Assembly: GCF_011634835.1 (NCBI RefSeq)
Contig: NZ_SIRP01000001.1
Coordinates: 1,449,603 to 1,513,602 of the forward strand
DNA length: 64,000 bases
Source: Isoptericola sp. BMS4
GTDB taxonomy: Bacteria > Actinomycetota > Actinomycetes > Actinomycetales > Cellulomonadaceae
Direction: 5' to 3'
Shown here: piece by piece, positions 1-8,715 of the stretch
How positions within the stretch are numbered: position 1 is the stretch's first letter
Layout of the letters: each line of letters opens with the position of its first letter
Made by a program: the position numbers and the translations under genes
The notes under the pieces: model-generated
Told to the model about the DNA's origin: nothing
The model's database searches: none
Seen by the model: the letters and a program-made list of their open reading frames with translations, nothing else

Positions 1-285
1 ACTCAACCGCCTACTCTTGACAGCCTGACGACGCGTGTTGCGACGACCGCTTGAACCCGCCGCGCCTGCGAGTTGTCAGGTTCAGCGCGGTGTATACCTC
101 GCGCGGGGTCTGACAACTGGGGCGGGGGAGGTGTGGGATCGGTCACCCTGGACGCCGGTTTCTCGGCCGATGTTCCTGCCGTCTCGCGCAGCGGACTACC
201 CTGGACGCGGTGTCTTGACGTCGAGACATCGTTCGTGCCGGCCTCTGCCGACCCAGGGGCACAACCGATGGAAGGACGCAGCAGG
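1..285 (+). promoter_or_regulatory. Upstream region of sucC
   Basis: No convincing gene lies here; open frames in this stretch have no ribosome-binding site or recognisable protein. A TTGACA hexamer at 17-22 is -35-like but lacks a clear -10 partner. A 9-bp inverted repeat AGTTGTCAG (71-79) / CTGACAACT (110-118) encloses a TATACC at 93-98 and could be an operator or leader stem. The sucCD promoter must lie here or upstream; its exact position is not resolved. Confidence 0.4.
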
Positions 286-1455
286 GTGGACCTGTTCGAA
301 TACCAGGCTCGCGACATCTTCGAGAAGCACGGCGTGCCCGTGCTGGGCGGCGTCGTCGCGACGACGCCCGAGGAGGCTCGCGCGGGTGCTCAGGAGCTCG
401 GCGGCGGCACCGTCGTCGTCAAGGCCCAGGTGAAGACCGGGGGCCGCGGCAAGGCCGGCGGCGTCAAGCTGGCGCACTCGCCCGAGGAGGCGGAGCAGAA
501 GGCCGAGGAGATCCTCGGCATGGACATCAAGGGCCACACGGTGCACCGCGTGATGGTCGCCCAGGGCGCGAAGATCGCCGAGGAGTTCTACTTCTCCGTG
601 CTCCTGGACCGGTCGAACCGCAACTACCTCGCCATGTGCTCCGTCGAGGGCGGCATGGAGATCGAGCAGCTCGCCGTCGAGCGCCCGGAGGCCCTCGCCA
701 AGGTCGCGGTCGACCCCATCGTCGGCATCGACGAGGCCAAGGCCGCCGAGATCGTCGAGACGGCCGGCTTCGCCGACGACCTCAAGGCCCCGGTGGCCGA
801 CGTCATCCAGAAGCTCTGGACGGTCTTCACCGCCGAGGACGCGACCCTCGTCGAGGTCAACCCGCTGGTCCGCACCTCCGGCGGCGCGATCATCGCCCTC
901 GACGGCAAGGTCTCGCTCGACGACAACGCCTCCGAGGTCCGCCACCCCGACCACGAGGCGCTGGAGGACAAGGAGGCCGCCGACCCGCTCGAGGCCAAGG
1001 CCAAGGCCAACGGCCTCAACTACGTCAAGCTCGACGGCGAGGTCGGCATCATCGGCAACGGCGCGGGTCTCGTGATGAGCACCCTCGACGTCGTCGCCTA
1101 CGCCGGCGAGAAGCACGGCGACGTCAAGCCGGCCAACTTCCTCGACATCGGCGGCGGCGCGAACGCGAAGGTCATGGCGAACGGCCTCGACGTCATCCTG
1201 GGCGACCCGCAGGTCAAGAGCGTGTTCGTCAACGTCTTCGGCGGCATCACCGCGTGCGACGAGGTCGCCAAGGGCATCGTCGGCGCGCTGGAGATCCTCG
1301 GCGACGAGGCCACCAAGCCGCTCGTCGTGCGCCTGGACGGCAACAACGTGGACCTCGGGCGCTCCATCCTGCGCGAGGCGAACCACCCCCTCGTGACCCT
1401 GGCCGAGACGATGGACGGCGGCGCCGACAAGGCAGCCGAGCTGGCCAACGCCTGA
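286..1455 (+). CDS. sucC: Succinyl-CoA synthetase (ADP-forming) beta subunit
   Basis: SucC is the ATP-grasp beta subunit of the TCA-cycle enzyme that converts succinyl-CoA, ADP and phosphate to succinate, ATP and CoA. The protein opens [19 protein letters not shown], the family's usual N-terminus, and has an ATP-grasp half followed by a CoA-ligase half with [11 protein letters not shown] and [15 protein letters not shown] chose GTG 286 because AAGGA lies about 10 nt upstream and it gives 389 residues, the family's normal size. A longer in-frame start at 73 would add 71 residues unlike any SucC. sucD follows after 37 nt, so the two subunits are almost certainly cotranscribed. Confidence 0.97.
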   Translation: MDLFEYQARDIFEKHGVPVLGGVVATTPEEARAGAQELGGGTVVVKAQVKTGGRGKAGGVKLAHSPEEAEQKAEEILGMDIKGHTVHRVMVAQGAKIAEEFYFSVLLDRSNRNYLAMCSVEGGMEIEQLAVERPEALAKVAVDPIVGIDEAKAAEIVETAGFADDLKAPVADVIQKLWTVFTAEDATLVEVNPLVRTSGGAIIALDGKVSLDDNASEVRHPDHEALEDKEAADPLEAKAKANGLNYVKLDGEVGIIGNGAGLVMSTLDVVAYAGEKHGDVKPANFLDIGGGANAKVMANGLDVILGDPQVKSVFVNVFGGITACDEVAKGIVGALEILGDEATKPLVVRLDGNNVDLGRSILREANHPLVTLAETMDGGADKAAELANA

Positions 1456-1492
1456 TCGCCCCCGGACCGCAGAGAGTAGAGACCAGAACAGC

Positions 1493-2389
1493 ATGTCGAT
1501 CTACCTGAACTCCGACTCGAAGATCATCGTCCAGGGCATCACCGGCGGGATGGGTGCCAAGCACACCGCCCTGATGCTCGACTCGGGCGCGCAGATCGTG
1601 GGCGGCGTCAACGCCCGCAAGGCCGGCACGACGGTCGAGCACAAGGACCACGAGGGCAACGACGTCACGCTGCCCGTCTTCGGCACCGTCAAGGAGGCGA
1701 TGGCGGAGACCGGCGCGAACGTGTCGGTCCTGTTCGTCCCGCCGGCCTTCACCAAGGACGCCGCGATCGAGGCCATCGACGCCGAGATGCCGCTCATCGT
1801 CGTCATCACCGAGGGCGTGCCCGTCCAGGACTCCGCCGAGGTGTGGGCGTACCTGCAGGGCAAGAGCACCCGCATGATCGGCCCGAACTGCCCCGGCATC
1901 ATCACGCCCGGCGAGTCGCTCGCCGGCATCACCCCGCACACCATCACCGGCAAGGGCCCGATCGGACTCGTGTCGAAGTCGGGCACGCTGACCTACCAGA
2001 TGATGTACGAGCTGAAGGACCTCGGGTTCTCCACCGCCATCGGCATCGGCGGCGACCCGGTCATCGGCACCACGCACATCGACGCGCTCGAGGCCTTCGA
2101 GAACGACCCGGAGACCAAGGCGATCGTCATGATCGGCGAGATCGGCGGCGACGCCGAGGAGCGCGCGGCGGCATACATCTCCGAGCACGTGACCAAGCCG
2201 GTCGTCGGCTACGTCGCGGGCTTCACCGCCCCCGAGGGCAAGACGATGGGCCACGCGGGCGCCATCGTGTCCGGCTCCGCCGGCACCGCGCAGGCCAAGA
2301 AGGAGGCCCTCGAGGCCGTCGGCGTCAAGGTCGGCAAGACGCCGTCCGAGACCGCCTCCCTCATGCGCGAGATCCTGCAGGCGCTCTGA
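1493..2389 (+). CDS. sucD: Succinyl-CoA synthetase alpha subunit
   Basis: SucD binds CoA through an N-terminal Rossmann fold and carries the phosphohistidine that shuttles phosphate during succinyl-CoA synthesis. The 298-residue protein starts [18 protein letters not shown] and has the CoA-binding GMGAKH and [10 protein letters not shown] motifs. The active-site loop GHAGAIVSG puts the phosphorylated histidine at residue 254. It pairs with sucC, 37 nt upstream; an AGAGAGTAGAGA stretch before the ATG is the likely ribosome-binding site. Length and motifs are fully conserved. A hairpin pair follows the stop. Confidence 0.97.
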   Translation: MSIYLNSDSKIIVQGITGGMGAKHTALMLDSGAQIVGGVNARKAGTTVEHKDHEGNDVTLPVFGTVKEAMAETGANVSVLFVPPAFTKDAAIEAIDAEMPLIVVITEGVPVQDSAEVWAYLQGKSTRMIGPNCPGIITPGESLAGITPHTITGKGPIGLVSKSGTLTYQMMYELKDLGFSTAIGIGGDPVIGTTHIDALEAFENDPETKAIVMIGEIGGDAEERAAAYISEHVTKPVVGYVAGFTAPEGKTMGHAGAIVSGSAGTAQAKKEALEAVGVKVGKTPSETASLMREILQAL

Positions 2390-2401
2390 CGCCCCTCTGA
2401 C

Positions 2402-2464
2402 GCGGTCCGACCGCCTGCGGACCGCCCGACGGCGCCCGACCCCGCACCGGGGCCGGGCGCCGTC
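2402..2464 (+). terminator. Double hairpin after sucD
   Basis: Two consecutive stems lie between sucD and the next gene. GCGGTCCG (2402-2409) pairs with CGGACCGC (2418-2425). The larger stem GACGGCGCCCG (2428-2438) pairs with CGGGCGCCGTC (2454-2464), with an inner CCCC/GGGG. There is no T-tract, as is common for actinobacterial terminators. Confidence 0.75.
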
Positions 2465-2522
2465 TGCGTCCTCCCACGTGTGTCTGCGCGACCGGCCGCC
2501 GTTCGCGGGTGACCATGGGCGG

Positions 2523-3767
2523 GTGAGCGCACCCTCAGGCACGAACGCCGCCCGGCCCGGGCGCACCGTCGACGCCGCCGAGCGGCCCCCGCGCGGCGAA
2601 CGGTTCGCGGCCGTCACGTCCGGAGCGTGGGCGGCGCTGCAGGCGGTCGTCCTGTCGTACGCGGTCGTCGCGCTGCTCGCGGTCGTCGGCGTCCTCGGCG
2701 CCGCGCAGTCCCCGGACGCCGCGTGGACGTCGGCGCTCGGCGTCGCGACGTGGTTCTGGCTGCTCGGCCACGGGGTCCCCGTGGCCGCGGGCGGCGCGAC
2801 GGTCACCCTCGTACCGCTCGGCATCGGCGCGCTCGCGCTCTTCACCTCGTACGTGAGCACGAAGCGCTCGACGCTGCCCACCCTCGCCGGATGGGTCGGC
2901 TCGACGGTCACGTACACCCTCCTGACGGTGGTGCTGGCCGCGCTCGCCGGCGGCGCCCCCGACCCCACCACGAGCGTGGCGCCCGTGGTCGCCCTCGCGG
3001 GCCTCGGCGGGGCCGTCGTCGGCGGGGGAGGAGCCGCGCTGGGGCTGCTCGCCCAGCCGGACGGCCCGGAGCCCGTCCGTCCCGGCGGACGGATCGACCG
3101 CTGGGTGCCCGACGTGCTGCGTCTCGGCATGCGGGCCGCCGTCGTCGCGCTCGCGCTCCTCGTCGGCGCGGGCGCCCTGCTGACGCTGGTGTGGGTCGTC
3201 GCCGGCCGCGCGACGTCGGACGACATCGTCACCGGGCTCGACCCCGGCTGGATCGGTGGCGTCGTGCTGGCCGCCGCTCAGCTCGCGCTGCTGCCCAACC
3301 TCGTGGTGTGGGCCACGGCCTGGCTCGCCGGGCCCGGGTTCGCGGTCGGGCAGGGCACGGCCTTCGCCACCACCGGGACCGTCGCGGGTCCGCTGCCCGC
3401 GGTGCCGCTGCTCGCCGCGCTCCCGGGCCCCGACTGGGCGGGGCCGGCCGCCGTCGTGTGGGGTCCGGCGGTCGTGGTCGCGACCGGCGTCGTCGCGGGG
3501 GTGTTCGCGTGGCGGCGGCTCAACCCCGACGTCGTGCGCTGGCAGGACCTCTCCTGGGTGGTCGGCGGGCTCGTCGTCGTGACGGGCGTCATGACGGCGC
3601 TGCTGCAGTGGTGGGCCGGTGGCGCCGCGGGCTCGGGCCGGCTGTCCGACGTCGGCGCGTCGCCGTTCGTCACGGCCGGGGTGGTCGCCGCGGAGGTCGG
3701 CGCAGGGGCCGCGGCCGCGCTCGCGTGGGGGCACCTGGGGCTCTCGGAGCGTCTGCGCCGCCGGTAG
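2523..3767 (+). CDS. DUF6350 family multi-pass membrane protein
   Basis: This is an integral membrane protein of unknown function matching the DUF6350 (PerM-like) family that sits between sucD and purN in many actinobacteria. From GTG 2523 it has 414 residues, with a polar N-terminus (about 1-35) and roughly ten Ala/Val/Leu/Gly-rich helices. A conserved-looking segment GIGALALFTSYVSTKRST follows the second helix. An in-frame GTG at 2478 would add 15 residues; neither start has a strong ribosome-binding site. The stop lies 10 nt before purN's start. The family call rests on context plus topology. Confidence 0.75.
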   Translation: MSAPSGTNAARPGRTVDAAERPPRGERFAAVTSGAWAALQAVVLSYAVVALLAVVGVLGAAQSPDAAWTSALGVATWFWLLGHGVPVAAGGATVTLVPLGIGALALFTSYVSTKRSTLPTLAGWVGSTVTYTLLTVVLAALAGGAPDPTTSVAPVVALAGLGGAVVGGGGAALGLLAQPDGPEPVRPGGRIDRWVPDVLRLGMRAAVVALALLVGAGALLTLVWVVAGRATSDDIVTGLDPGWIGGVVLAAAQLALLPNLVVWATAWLAGPGFAVGQGTAFATTGTVAGPLPAVPLLAALPGPDWAGPAAVVWGPAVVVATGVVAGVFAWRRLNPDVVRWQDLSWVVGGLVVVTGVMTALLQWWAGGAAGSGRLSDVGASPFVTAGVVAAEVGAGAAAALAWGHLGLSERLRRR

Positions 3768-3777
3768 GGTGAGCGGC
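3765..3777 (+). promoter_or_regulatory. -10 element of a probable leaderless purN mRNA
   Basis: TAGGGT (3765-3770) overlaps the stop codon of the upstream gene and lies 7 nt before the purN GTG. This is the spacing expected if transcription starts at the start codon. No Shine-Dalgarno motif precedes that GTG. Confidence 0.5.
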
Positions 3778-4434
3778 GTGCAGACCCCGTCCGGCCACCC
3801 CGTCGCCGCCACCTCGCCGGAGTCCACCCGCCAGGCCCGGCTCGTCGTCCTCGCGTCCGGCGGGGGGTCGAACCTCGCCGCGCTGCTCGCCGCCCACGAC
3901 GACGTCGCCTATGGGGCGCGCGTCGTCGGCGTCGTCTCCGACAAGCCGGACGCCGGGGCGCTGACCCTCGCCCAGGACGCCGGGGTCGCGTCCGTCGTCG
4001 TCGCGCCGAAGGACTTCACCGACCGGGCGGCGTGGAACGACGGCGTCGCCGAGGCGGTGGCGGTCTTCCGGCCGGACTACGTGGTGCTCGCCGGGTTCAT
4101 GCGCATCCTGGCGCCGTCGTTCGTCGACCGGTTCGCGGGGCGGATCGTCAACACGCACCCGGCGCTGCTGCCGTCGTTCCCCGGCGCGCACGGCGTCCGC
4201 GACGCCCTGGCCCACGGGGTGCGGGTCACCGGCTGCACGGTGCACGTCGTGGACTCGGGCGTGGACACCGGCCCGATCATCGCCCAGGCGGCCGTGCCCG
4301 TGGCCGACGACGACGACGAGGCGTCGCTGCACGAACGGATCAAGGTGGCCGAGCGGGCGCTGCTCGTCGAGACCGTCGGCCGGGTCGCCCGCGAGGGCCT
4401 GCGGATCGAGGGTCGGCGCGCGATCGTCGGCTGA
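3778..4434 (+). CDS. purN: Phosphoribosylglycinamide formyltransferase (GAR transformylase 1)
   Basis: PurN transfers a formyl group from 10-formyl-tetrahydrofolate to GAR in step 3 of purine synthesis. The 218-residue protein has the N-terminal VVLASGGGSNLAALL phosphate-binding loop. The catalytic triad is N125 and H127 in NTHPALLPSFPG and D163 in DSGVDTGPI. It starts at GTG 3778, 10 nt after the DUF6350 stop, and was probably once adjacent to purH, which now lies 5.3 kb downstream. The first 19 residues are a variable extension before the conserved core. Confidence 0.95.
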   Translation: MQTPSGHPVAATSPESTRQARLVVLASGGGSNLAALLAAHDDVAYGARVVGVVSDKPDAGALTLAQDAGVASVVVAPKDFTDRAAWNDGVAEAVAVFRPDYVVLAGFMRILAPSFVDRFAGRIVNTHPALLPSFPGAHGVRDALAHGVRVTGCTVHVVDSGVDTGPIIAQAAVPVADDDDEASLHERIKVAERALLVETVGRVAREGLRIEGRRAIVG

Positions 4435-4511
4435 CCCCCAGCGGCCGCGCTCCCACCGACCCGACCCCGCGCCGCCGGAATACCCGGCACCGCGACGGCG
4501 CTGGCACGCAC

Positions 4512-5474
4512 GTGAGCGTCATCGACATCGCACGCCCCGCGTCACCTGTCCGGCACCGGCAGGCGACGGCCGCGCCGCCGGCCCTGACCGCCGACCCCGA
4601 CTGGCGGCTGTCCGGCATGCGCCGGGTCACGCTCGCCGACGGCGCGGTGCTCACGGACGGTGGCGGGCCCCGCTGGCTGCTGGTGCTGGAGGGCGCGGTC
4701 CGGCTCGAGACGGCGACGCGCACGGATCCCCTGGCCGCGGGCGACGCGGCGCTCGTGGCCGCGTGCACCGCGCACCGGGTCGTCGCCGCGGGCCGGGCGG
4801 TCGTCGTGGCGGCCGCGCTGCACGCGACCGACCGGCACGGGCTGCCCAGCCCGTTCGTCGTCCGGGGCTTCGCGACCCGGCATGCAGGGATCGCCGCCCT
4901 GGTGCGGGCGTGCCCCCTCGACGACGACGGGTGCGCCCGACCCGCGCTGTTCTCCGCGAGCTACGCCGGGCTCCTCGGCGCGGCGCTGACGGCCTCGTGG
5001 CTGGACGAGCGGCGCCCGGGCGACCCTGCCGCCGTGCCCGAGGGCGAGCGGGACCCCGTGGTGGCGGCGGTCCTGGCCGCGGTGCACGCGAGCCCGGGGG
5101 AGCCGTGGACCACCGAACGGATGGCTCGGGCCGTGCACCTGTCGCGCTCCGCGCTCGGCGAGCGGTTCCGCCGCACGCTCGGCCGTGGCCCGGTCGAGGT
5201 GCTGCGCGAGGCCAGGATGCGCGCGGCGCGCCAGCTGCTGCGCGACCCCGCGCGGCCGGTCGAGCACGTGGCGCACGCCGTGGGGTACGGGTCCACGGCC
5301 GCGTTCAGCCGGGCGTTCTCCGCCCACCACGGCCTCGGCCCGCAGGCCTGGCGCCGTGGGTCAGGCGCGGGGAGTGCGCACGACGGCGAAGGTGATCCCC
5401 GCCGCGACGGCCGCGGCGGCCCCGGCGAGCAGGGCGGCCGTCAGGCCGTACCGGTCCAGGAGCGCGCCTCCTGA
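4512..5474 (+). CDS. AraC family transcriptional regulator
   Basis: This is a 320-residue regulator with an N-terminal cupin-like sensor (about 35-180) and a C-terminal AraC double helix-turn-helix (about 190-285; WTTERMARAVHLSRSALGERFRR and the second-helix VAHAVGYGSTAAFSRAF). The start is GTG 4512; there is no strong Shine-Dalgarno. The final 38 residues after QAWRR are Gly/Arg-rich and run through 114 nt antisense to the 3' end of the convergent MFS gene, so they look like read-through of a lost stop rather than a folded domain. The neighbouring exporter is the likely target; the inducer is unknown. Confidence 0.85.
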   Translation: MSVIDIARPASPVRHRQATAAPPALTADPDWRLSGMRRVTLADGAVLTDGGGPRWLLVLEGAVRLETATRTDPLAAGDAALVAACTAHRVVAAGRAVVVAAALHATDRHGLPSPFVVRGFATRHAGIAALVRACPLDDDGCARPALFSASYAGLLGAALTASWLDERRPGDPAAVPEGERDPVVAAVLAAVHASPGEPWTTERMARAVHLSRSALGERFRRTLGRGPVEVLREARMRAARQLLRDPARPVEHVAHAVGYGSTAAFSRAFSAHHGLGPQAWRRGSGAGSAHDGEGDPRRDGRGGPGEQGGRQAVPVQERAS

Positions 5475-6554
5475 GGCCGCCCCCAGGGTGATCGCCACCT
5501 GGAACGCCGTGACCTGGAGCGCCAGCGCCGACTCGGTGCGCCGCGGCTCCGCTCGCGTCATCCACAGCTGCGTCGCGACCGGGACCATGTTGAACGCCAG
5601 GCCCCACAGCACGACCGCGACCGCGAGCACCGCCACCGTGGACGCGGCCGCCGTGAGCAGGAGGCTCGCGGCCAGCAGCAGCGGGCCGGTCGTCACGAGG
5701 AGCCGCAGACGGCCGGCGAGCCGCCCGGCGGTGAGGTTGCCGACCAGGCCGCCGGCGCCCCACGCGAGCAGGAGCCACGCGGTCGCCCCCGGTGCGACGT
5801 CGGCGACGGCGAGCCGGATGTAGGGGTAGGCGGCGAAGTTGCCGAACGCGACGAGGACGATCGCGGCCGCGCCGGCGACGAGGCGGCGGTTCGCGAGCGC
5901 CTCACGGAGCATCGTCAGGCCCGCGGACGGGGCGGGCGGCACCGACGGCAGCGTGCGTGCCAGGGCGACCGCGGCCAGGGCGGTGACCGCCGTGGCCGCC
6001 CCGAACACGGCGCGCCAGCCGATCCGGTCGCCGACGACGGAGGCCAGCGGGACGCCGGCGATCGTCGCGACCGTGACGCCCAGGGCGATGGCGGTGGAGA
6101 CCGCCGGCGCGCGGCCCGGTACGGCGCGGATGCCCGCGGCGAACGCGAAGGCCCAGTAGCCGGACAGCGCCACCCCGAGCAGGAGCCGGCCGACGAGCAG
6201 CACGGCGAAGCCCGGTGCGAGCGCCACGGCGAGGTTCGCGACGGCCGCGAGGACGAGCAGGCTCACCAGCACGGTGCGCCGGTCGGCCCGCGGCAGGACG
6301 ACGGCGATGCTCGGTGCGGTGAGCGCGCCGGCGACGGCGGTGACGGCGACGGCCAGGCCGGCGGTCCCCTCGCTGACTCCCACGTCGGCGGCCATGGCGG
6401 GCAGCACGCTGGCGGGCAGGAACTCGCTCGCGACGATCGCGGCGATGCCTGCCGCCAGTGCGACGACGGGGGTCCAGGACGGACGCGACTCGGGTCGGGC
6501 CGCTCCGGTGACGGACGGGGCGGGGGACGTGGTGGGCGGTGTGCTCTCGGCCAT
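5361..6554 (-). CDS. MFS transporter, DHA1-like small-molecule/drug exporter
   Basis: This 397-residue major facilitator protein has about twelve hydrophobic helices after a Pro/Ser-rich cytoplasmic N-terminus (1-28). The opening PVVALAAGIAAIVASEFLPASVLPAMA and the VGRLLLGVALSGYWAFA segment resemble the NepI/AraJ/Cmr-like DHA branch that exports nucleosides, sugars or drugs. The ATG at 6554 gives the normal length. It is convergent with the AraC gene, and their 3' ends overlap by 114 nt. Substrate cannot be deduced; an AraC neighbour is common for this subgroup. Confidence 0.85.
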   Translation of the reverse strand: MAESTPPTTSPAPSVTGAARPESRPSWTPVVALAAGIAAIVASEFLPASVLPAMAADVGVSEGTAGLAVAVTAVAGALTAPSIAVVLPRADRRTVLVSLLVLAAVANLAVALAPGFAVLLVGRLLLGVALSGYWAFAFAAGIRAVPGRAPAVSTAIALGVTVATIAGVPLASVVGDRIGWRAVFGAATAVTALAAVALARTLPSVPPAPSAGLTMLREALANRRLVAGAAAIVLVAFGNFAAYPYIRLAVADVAPGATAWLLLAWGAGGLVGNLTAGRLAGRLRLLVTTGPLLLAASLLLTAAASTVAVLAVAVVLWGLAFNMVPVATQLWMTRAEPRRTESALALQVTAFQVAITLGAASGGALLDRYGLTAALLAGAAAAVAAGITFAVVRTPRA

Positions 6555-6629
6555 GCGACCAGCGTCGGCGCGTGCCGCCGGCCGTGGTTGATCGATCGGC
6601 CGGGGCGGTTGACCGGACGGCCGGTCAGG

Positions 6630-7235
6630 TCAGCGCGCGGCGGCCTCGGAGCCACCGGTCGTGCCGGCGTCGTCCGTGTCCCGGTCGCCCCGGGGGTCGT
6701 CGCGGGGGGCCACGGCGAGCAGGGTCTGGTAGACCTCGCGCGCCACGTCGGGCTCCGCGCGGGAGTCGGCGAGGCTGCGGTCCGCCCACCGGGTGAGCAC
6801 CTCGGCGAGCTCGTGCACGAGGGTGGCTGCCTCGTCCCGGGTGAGCAGGAGCGTGGTGAGCATGAACGTGCGTCCGCCGCGCGCCGCCTCGTGGCTGGTG
6901 TGGGCGAAGACGTCGGACAGCCAGTCGATCGTGGGGCGCAGGATCAGCTCGGCGGCGTTCCCGGCGTCGGGTTTGACGTCGTAGCTCTGGGCGACGGGTG
7001 TCCAGACGCGGTCGCGCTTGTCCCGCGCGTGCTCCGGGGCCTCGGTGATCATCCCGGCCTTCGCGAGGACCCGGAGGTGGAAGCTCACCGAGTTGGCGGG
7101 CTCTCCGACGGCCCGGGCGAGGTCCGCGGCCCGGGCGTGCTCCATCACGGCGAGCTGCATGAGCAGCTTCTGGCGCAGGGGGTGCGCGATGGCGCGCAGC
7201 GCCGCCGGGTCGCTGACCTCCATGGACTCCCGCAC
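6630..7235 (-). CDS. ArsR-type winged-helix repressor
   Basis: This is a 201-residue regulator with an N-terminal ArsR/HTH_20 winged helix (about 8-75; LRAIAHPLRQKLLMQLAV, then the recognition region EPANSVSFHLRVLAKAGMI) and a C-terminal helical region (about 80-175) that may bind ligand or dimerise. The tail after 175 is polar. GTG 7235 lies 6 nt after a TAGGCT -10-like hexamer; ATG 7223 is an alternative start. It diverges from an MFS exporter, with palindromic sites between them, so autoregulation and repression of the exporter are likely. Confidence 0.88.
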   Translation of the reverse strand: MRESMEVSDPAALRAIAHPLRQKLLMQLAVMEHARAADLARAVGEPANSVSFHLRVLAKAGMITEAPEHARDKRDRVWTPVAQSYDVKPDAGNAAELILRPTIDWLSDVFAHTSHEAARGGRTFMLTTLLLTRDEAATLVHELAEVLTRWADRSLADSRAEPDVAREVYQTLLAVAPRDDPRGDRDTDDAGTTGGSEAAAR

Positions 7236-7265
7236 GGCACGAGCCTAGCAACGTCGCGCACGGGA

Positions 7266-7324
7266 GGTTGCGCAACCGACCATGCGCAATGACTATTGCG
7301 CAACAAGTGTTGCGGGTCTATCGT
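7266..7324 (+). promoter_or_regulatory. Divergent ArsR/MFS promoter with three palindromes
   Basis: Three palindromes overlap or adjoin in 49 nt. GGTTGCGCAACC (7266-7277) is perfect. TGCGCAAT-GACT-ATTGCGCA (7283-7302) is perfect with a 4-nt spacer. CGCAACA-AG-TGTTGCG (7299-7314) is perfect with a 2-nt spacer. All share the half-site TTGCGCAA or a close form. The rightward promoter TTGCGC (7296-7301) N17 TATCGT (7319-7324) is covered by the last two, and the MFS ATG follows 7 nt later. Operator use by the adjacent ArsR protein is inferred. Confidence 0.8.
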
Positions 7325-7331
7325 CTGGACC

Positions 7332-8696
7332 ATGACCACCGCATCCAGCGCGACCGACGGCCTCACCGGCCACGACGACCGCTCCACCGAGGGCGCCGAG
7401 GGCGCCGAAGGCACGGAGAACACGGCGAGCACCGAGGCCTCCGGCGACGCCGGGCCCTCGCCGCTGCGCCGCAACCGCCCCTACCTGCTGCTCATGACGG
7501 GGCTCACCGCGGACTCCGTCGGCGGCAGCGTCACGATGTTCGCGGTCCCGCTCGTCGCCCTGGCGCTCACGGGGTCGGCGACCGCCGCCGGCGTGATCGC
7601 CGCCGTCGGGAACCTCGGCGCCCTGCTGGCGACCCTGCCCGCCGGCGTGGTCGCCGACCGGGCCGACCGGCGGCGCCTCATCGTCACCAGCGCGGGCGTG
7701 GGCGCCCTGCTCTGGGGCTCCGTCGTGGTGGCCGGGGCGCTCGGCGCGCTGCGGCCGTGGCACCTCGCCGCCGCACTGTTCGGGGCCGCGGTGGCGCGCA
7801 CCTTCGTCGACCCCGCGGTGAGCGGCGCGTTCCGCGCGGTCGTCCCCGCCCCCCAGCTGCCCACGGCGTTCGCCGCGGCGCAGGGGAGGGACGCGGCGGC
7901 GGAGATGCTCGGGCGGCCGCTCGGCGGGGTCCTCTACGGCCTGGCCGCCGTCGTCCCCTTCGTCGGCGCCGCCGTCGGCCAGGCCGTCGCCGCGGTCTGC
8001 GCCTGGTGCGTCCGGGCCCCGCTGAACGGCGACCTCGCCGAGGCGCGACGGACCAGCCCTGTGGCCGCCCTGCGCGAAGGGCTGCGCTACGTCTGGTCGA
8101 TGCCGCTGTTCCGCGCCTGCCTGGGGCTCTTCGTCGTCATCAACGTCGCGCTCGGCGGCATCATGATCGGGATCAACCTCGAGCTGGCGCGCACTGGGAC
8201 GCCGCCGGTCCTCATCGGGGTGTTCAGCGCCGTCGCGGCCGGCGCGATGCTCGCGGGGTCGTTCCTGGCGCCGCTCCTGGTGCGCCGCCTGCGCCTGGCG
8301 GGCTCCACGCTGCTCGCCCTGGGCGTCCTCGTCGCCAGCCTCGCCGGGATGGCCGCGGCCCAGACCTATACGGCCTACGTGGTGCTCATCGGCGTCGGCG
8401 CGCTGCTGGTCCCGACCGTGAACTCGGCGCTCGCGGGCTACACGGCGGCCGTGACGCCGCCACGGCTGCAGGGCCGCCTGAGCTCCGTGCTGGGGCTGAG
8501 CGGGCTCGCGGCCGCCCCGCTCGCGCCGCTCGTGGGCGGCGCGCTCCTCGACGCAGGCGGCATCGGCGTCGTCCTGTGGGCCCTCGTCGTCCTCATGGCC
8601 GTCACGGTGGCCGCGCTGTGCGGCGTGCGCGCGCTGTGGCGGGTCGGCACCCCGGACACGTGGGCCGACGACGCGCTCACGGTGCCCGCCCCGTGA
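7332..8696 (+). CDS. MFS transporter, DHA3-like (EntS/MefA type) exporter
   Basis: This is a 454-residue major facilitator exporter. The first 48 residues are a Glu/Ser/Thr/Ala-rich hydrophilic tail containing the short repeat EGAEGAEG. About twelve helices follow. GVVADRADRRRLIV is the loop 2-3 signature of DHA3 drug and macrolide exporters, and GAFRAVVPAPQLPTAFAAAQ and LPTVNSALAGY-like segments also fit. ATG 7332 has no Shine-Dalgarno but sits 7 nt after TATCGT, so the mRNA may be leaderless. It is divergent from, and probably repressed by, the ArsR regulator. The substrate is unknown. Confidence 0.87.
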   Translation: MTTASSATDGLTGHDDRSTEGAEGAEGTENTASTEASGDAGPSPLRRNRPYLLLMTGLTADSVGGSVTMFAVPLVALALTGSATAAGVIAAVGNLGALLATLPAGVVADRADRRRLIVTSAGVGALLWGSVVVAGALGALRPWHLAAALFGAAVARTFVDPAVSGAFRAVVPAPQLPTAFAAAQGRDAAAEMLGRPLGGVLYGLAAVVPFVGAAVGQAVAAVCAWCVRAPLNGDLAEARRTSPVAALREGLRYVWSMPLFRACLGLFVVINVALGGIMIGINLELARTGTPPVLIGVFSAVAAGAMLAGSFLAPLLVRRLRLAGSTLLALGVLVASLAGMAAAQTYTAYVVLIGVGALLVPTVNSALAGYTAAVTPPRLQGRLSSVLGLSGLAAAPLAPLVGGALLDAGGIGVVLWALVVLMAVTVAALCGVRALWRVGTPDTWADDALTVPAP

Positions 8697-8697
8697 T

Positions 8698-8713
8698 CTC
8701 CCCGGGCGGGGAG
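8698..8713. terminator. Small hairpin between convergent genes
   Basis: CTCCCC-GGGC-GGGGAG lies in the 19-nt gap between the convergent MFS gene and the minus-strand unknown gene. It could serve either strand. Confidence 0.45.
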
Positions 8714-8715
8714 GT

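Noticed and set aside
196-1494. A 432-codon minus-strand open frame opposite sucC
   Set aside because: Same cause: antisense of a strongly biased housekeeping gene, with no start signals.
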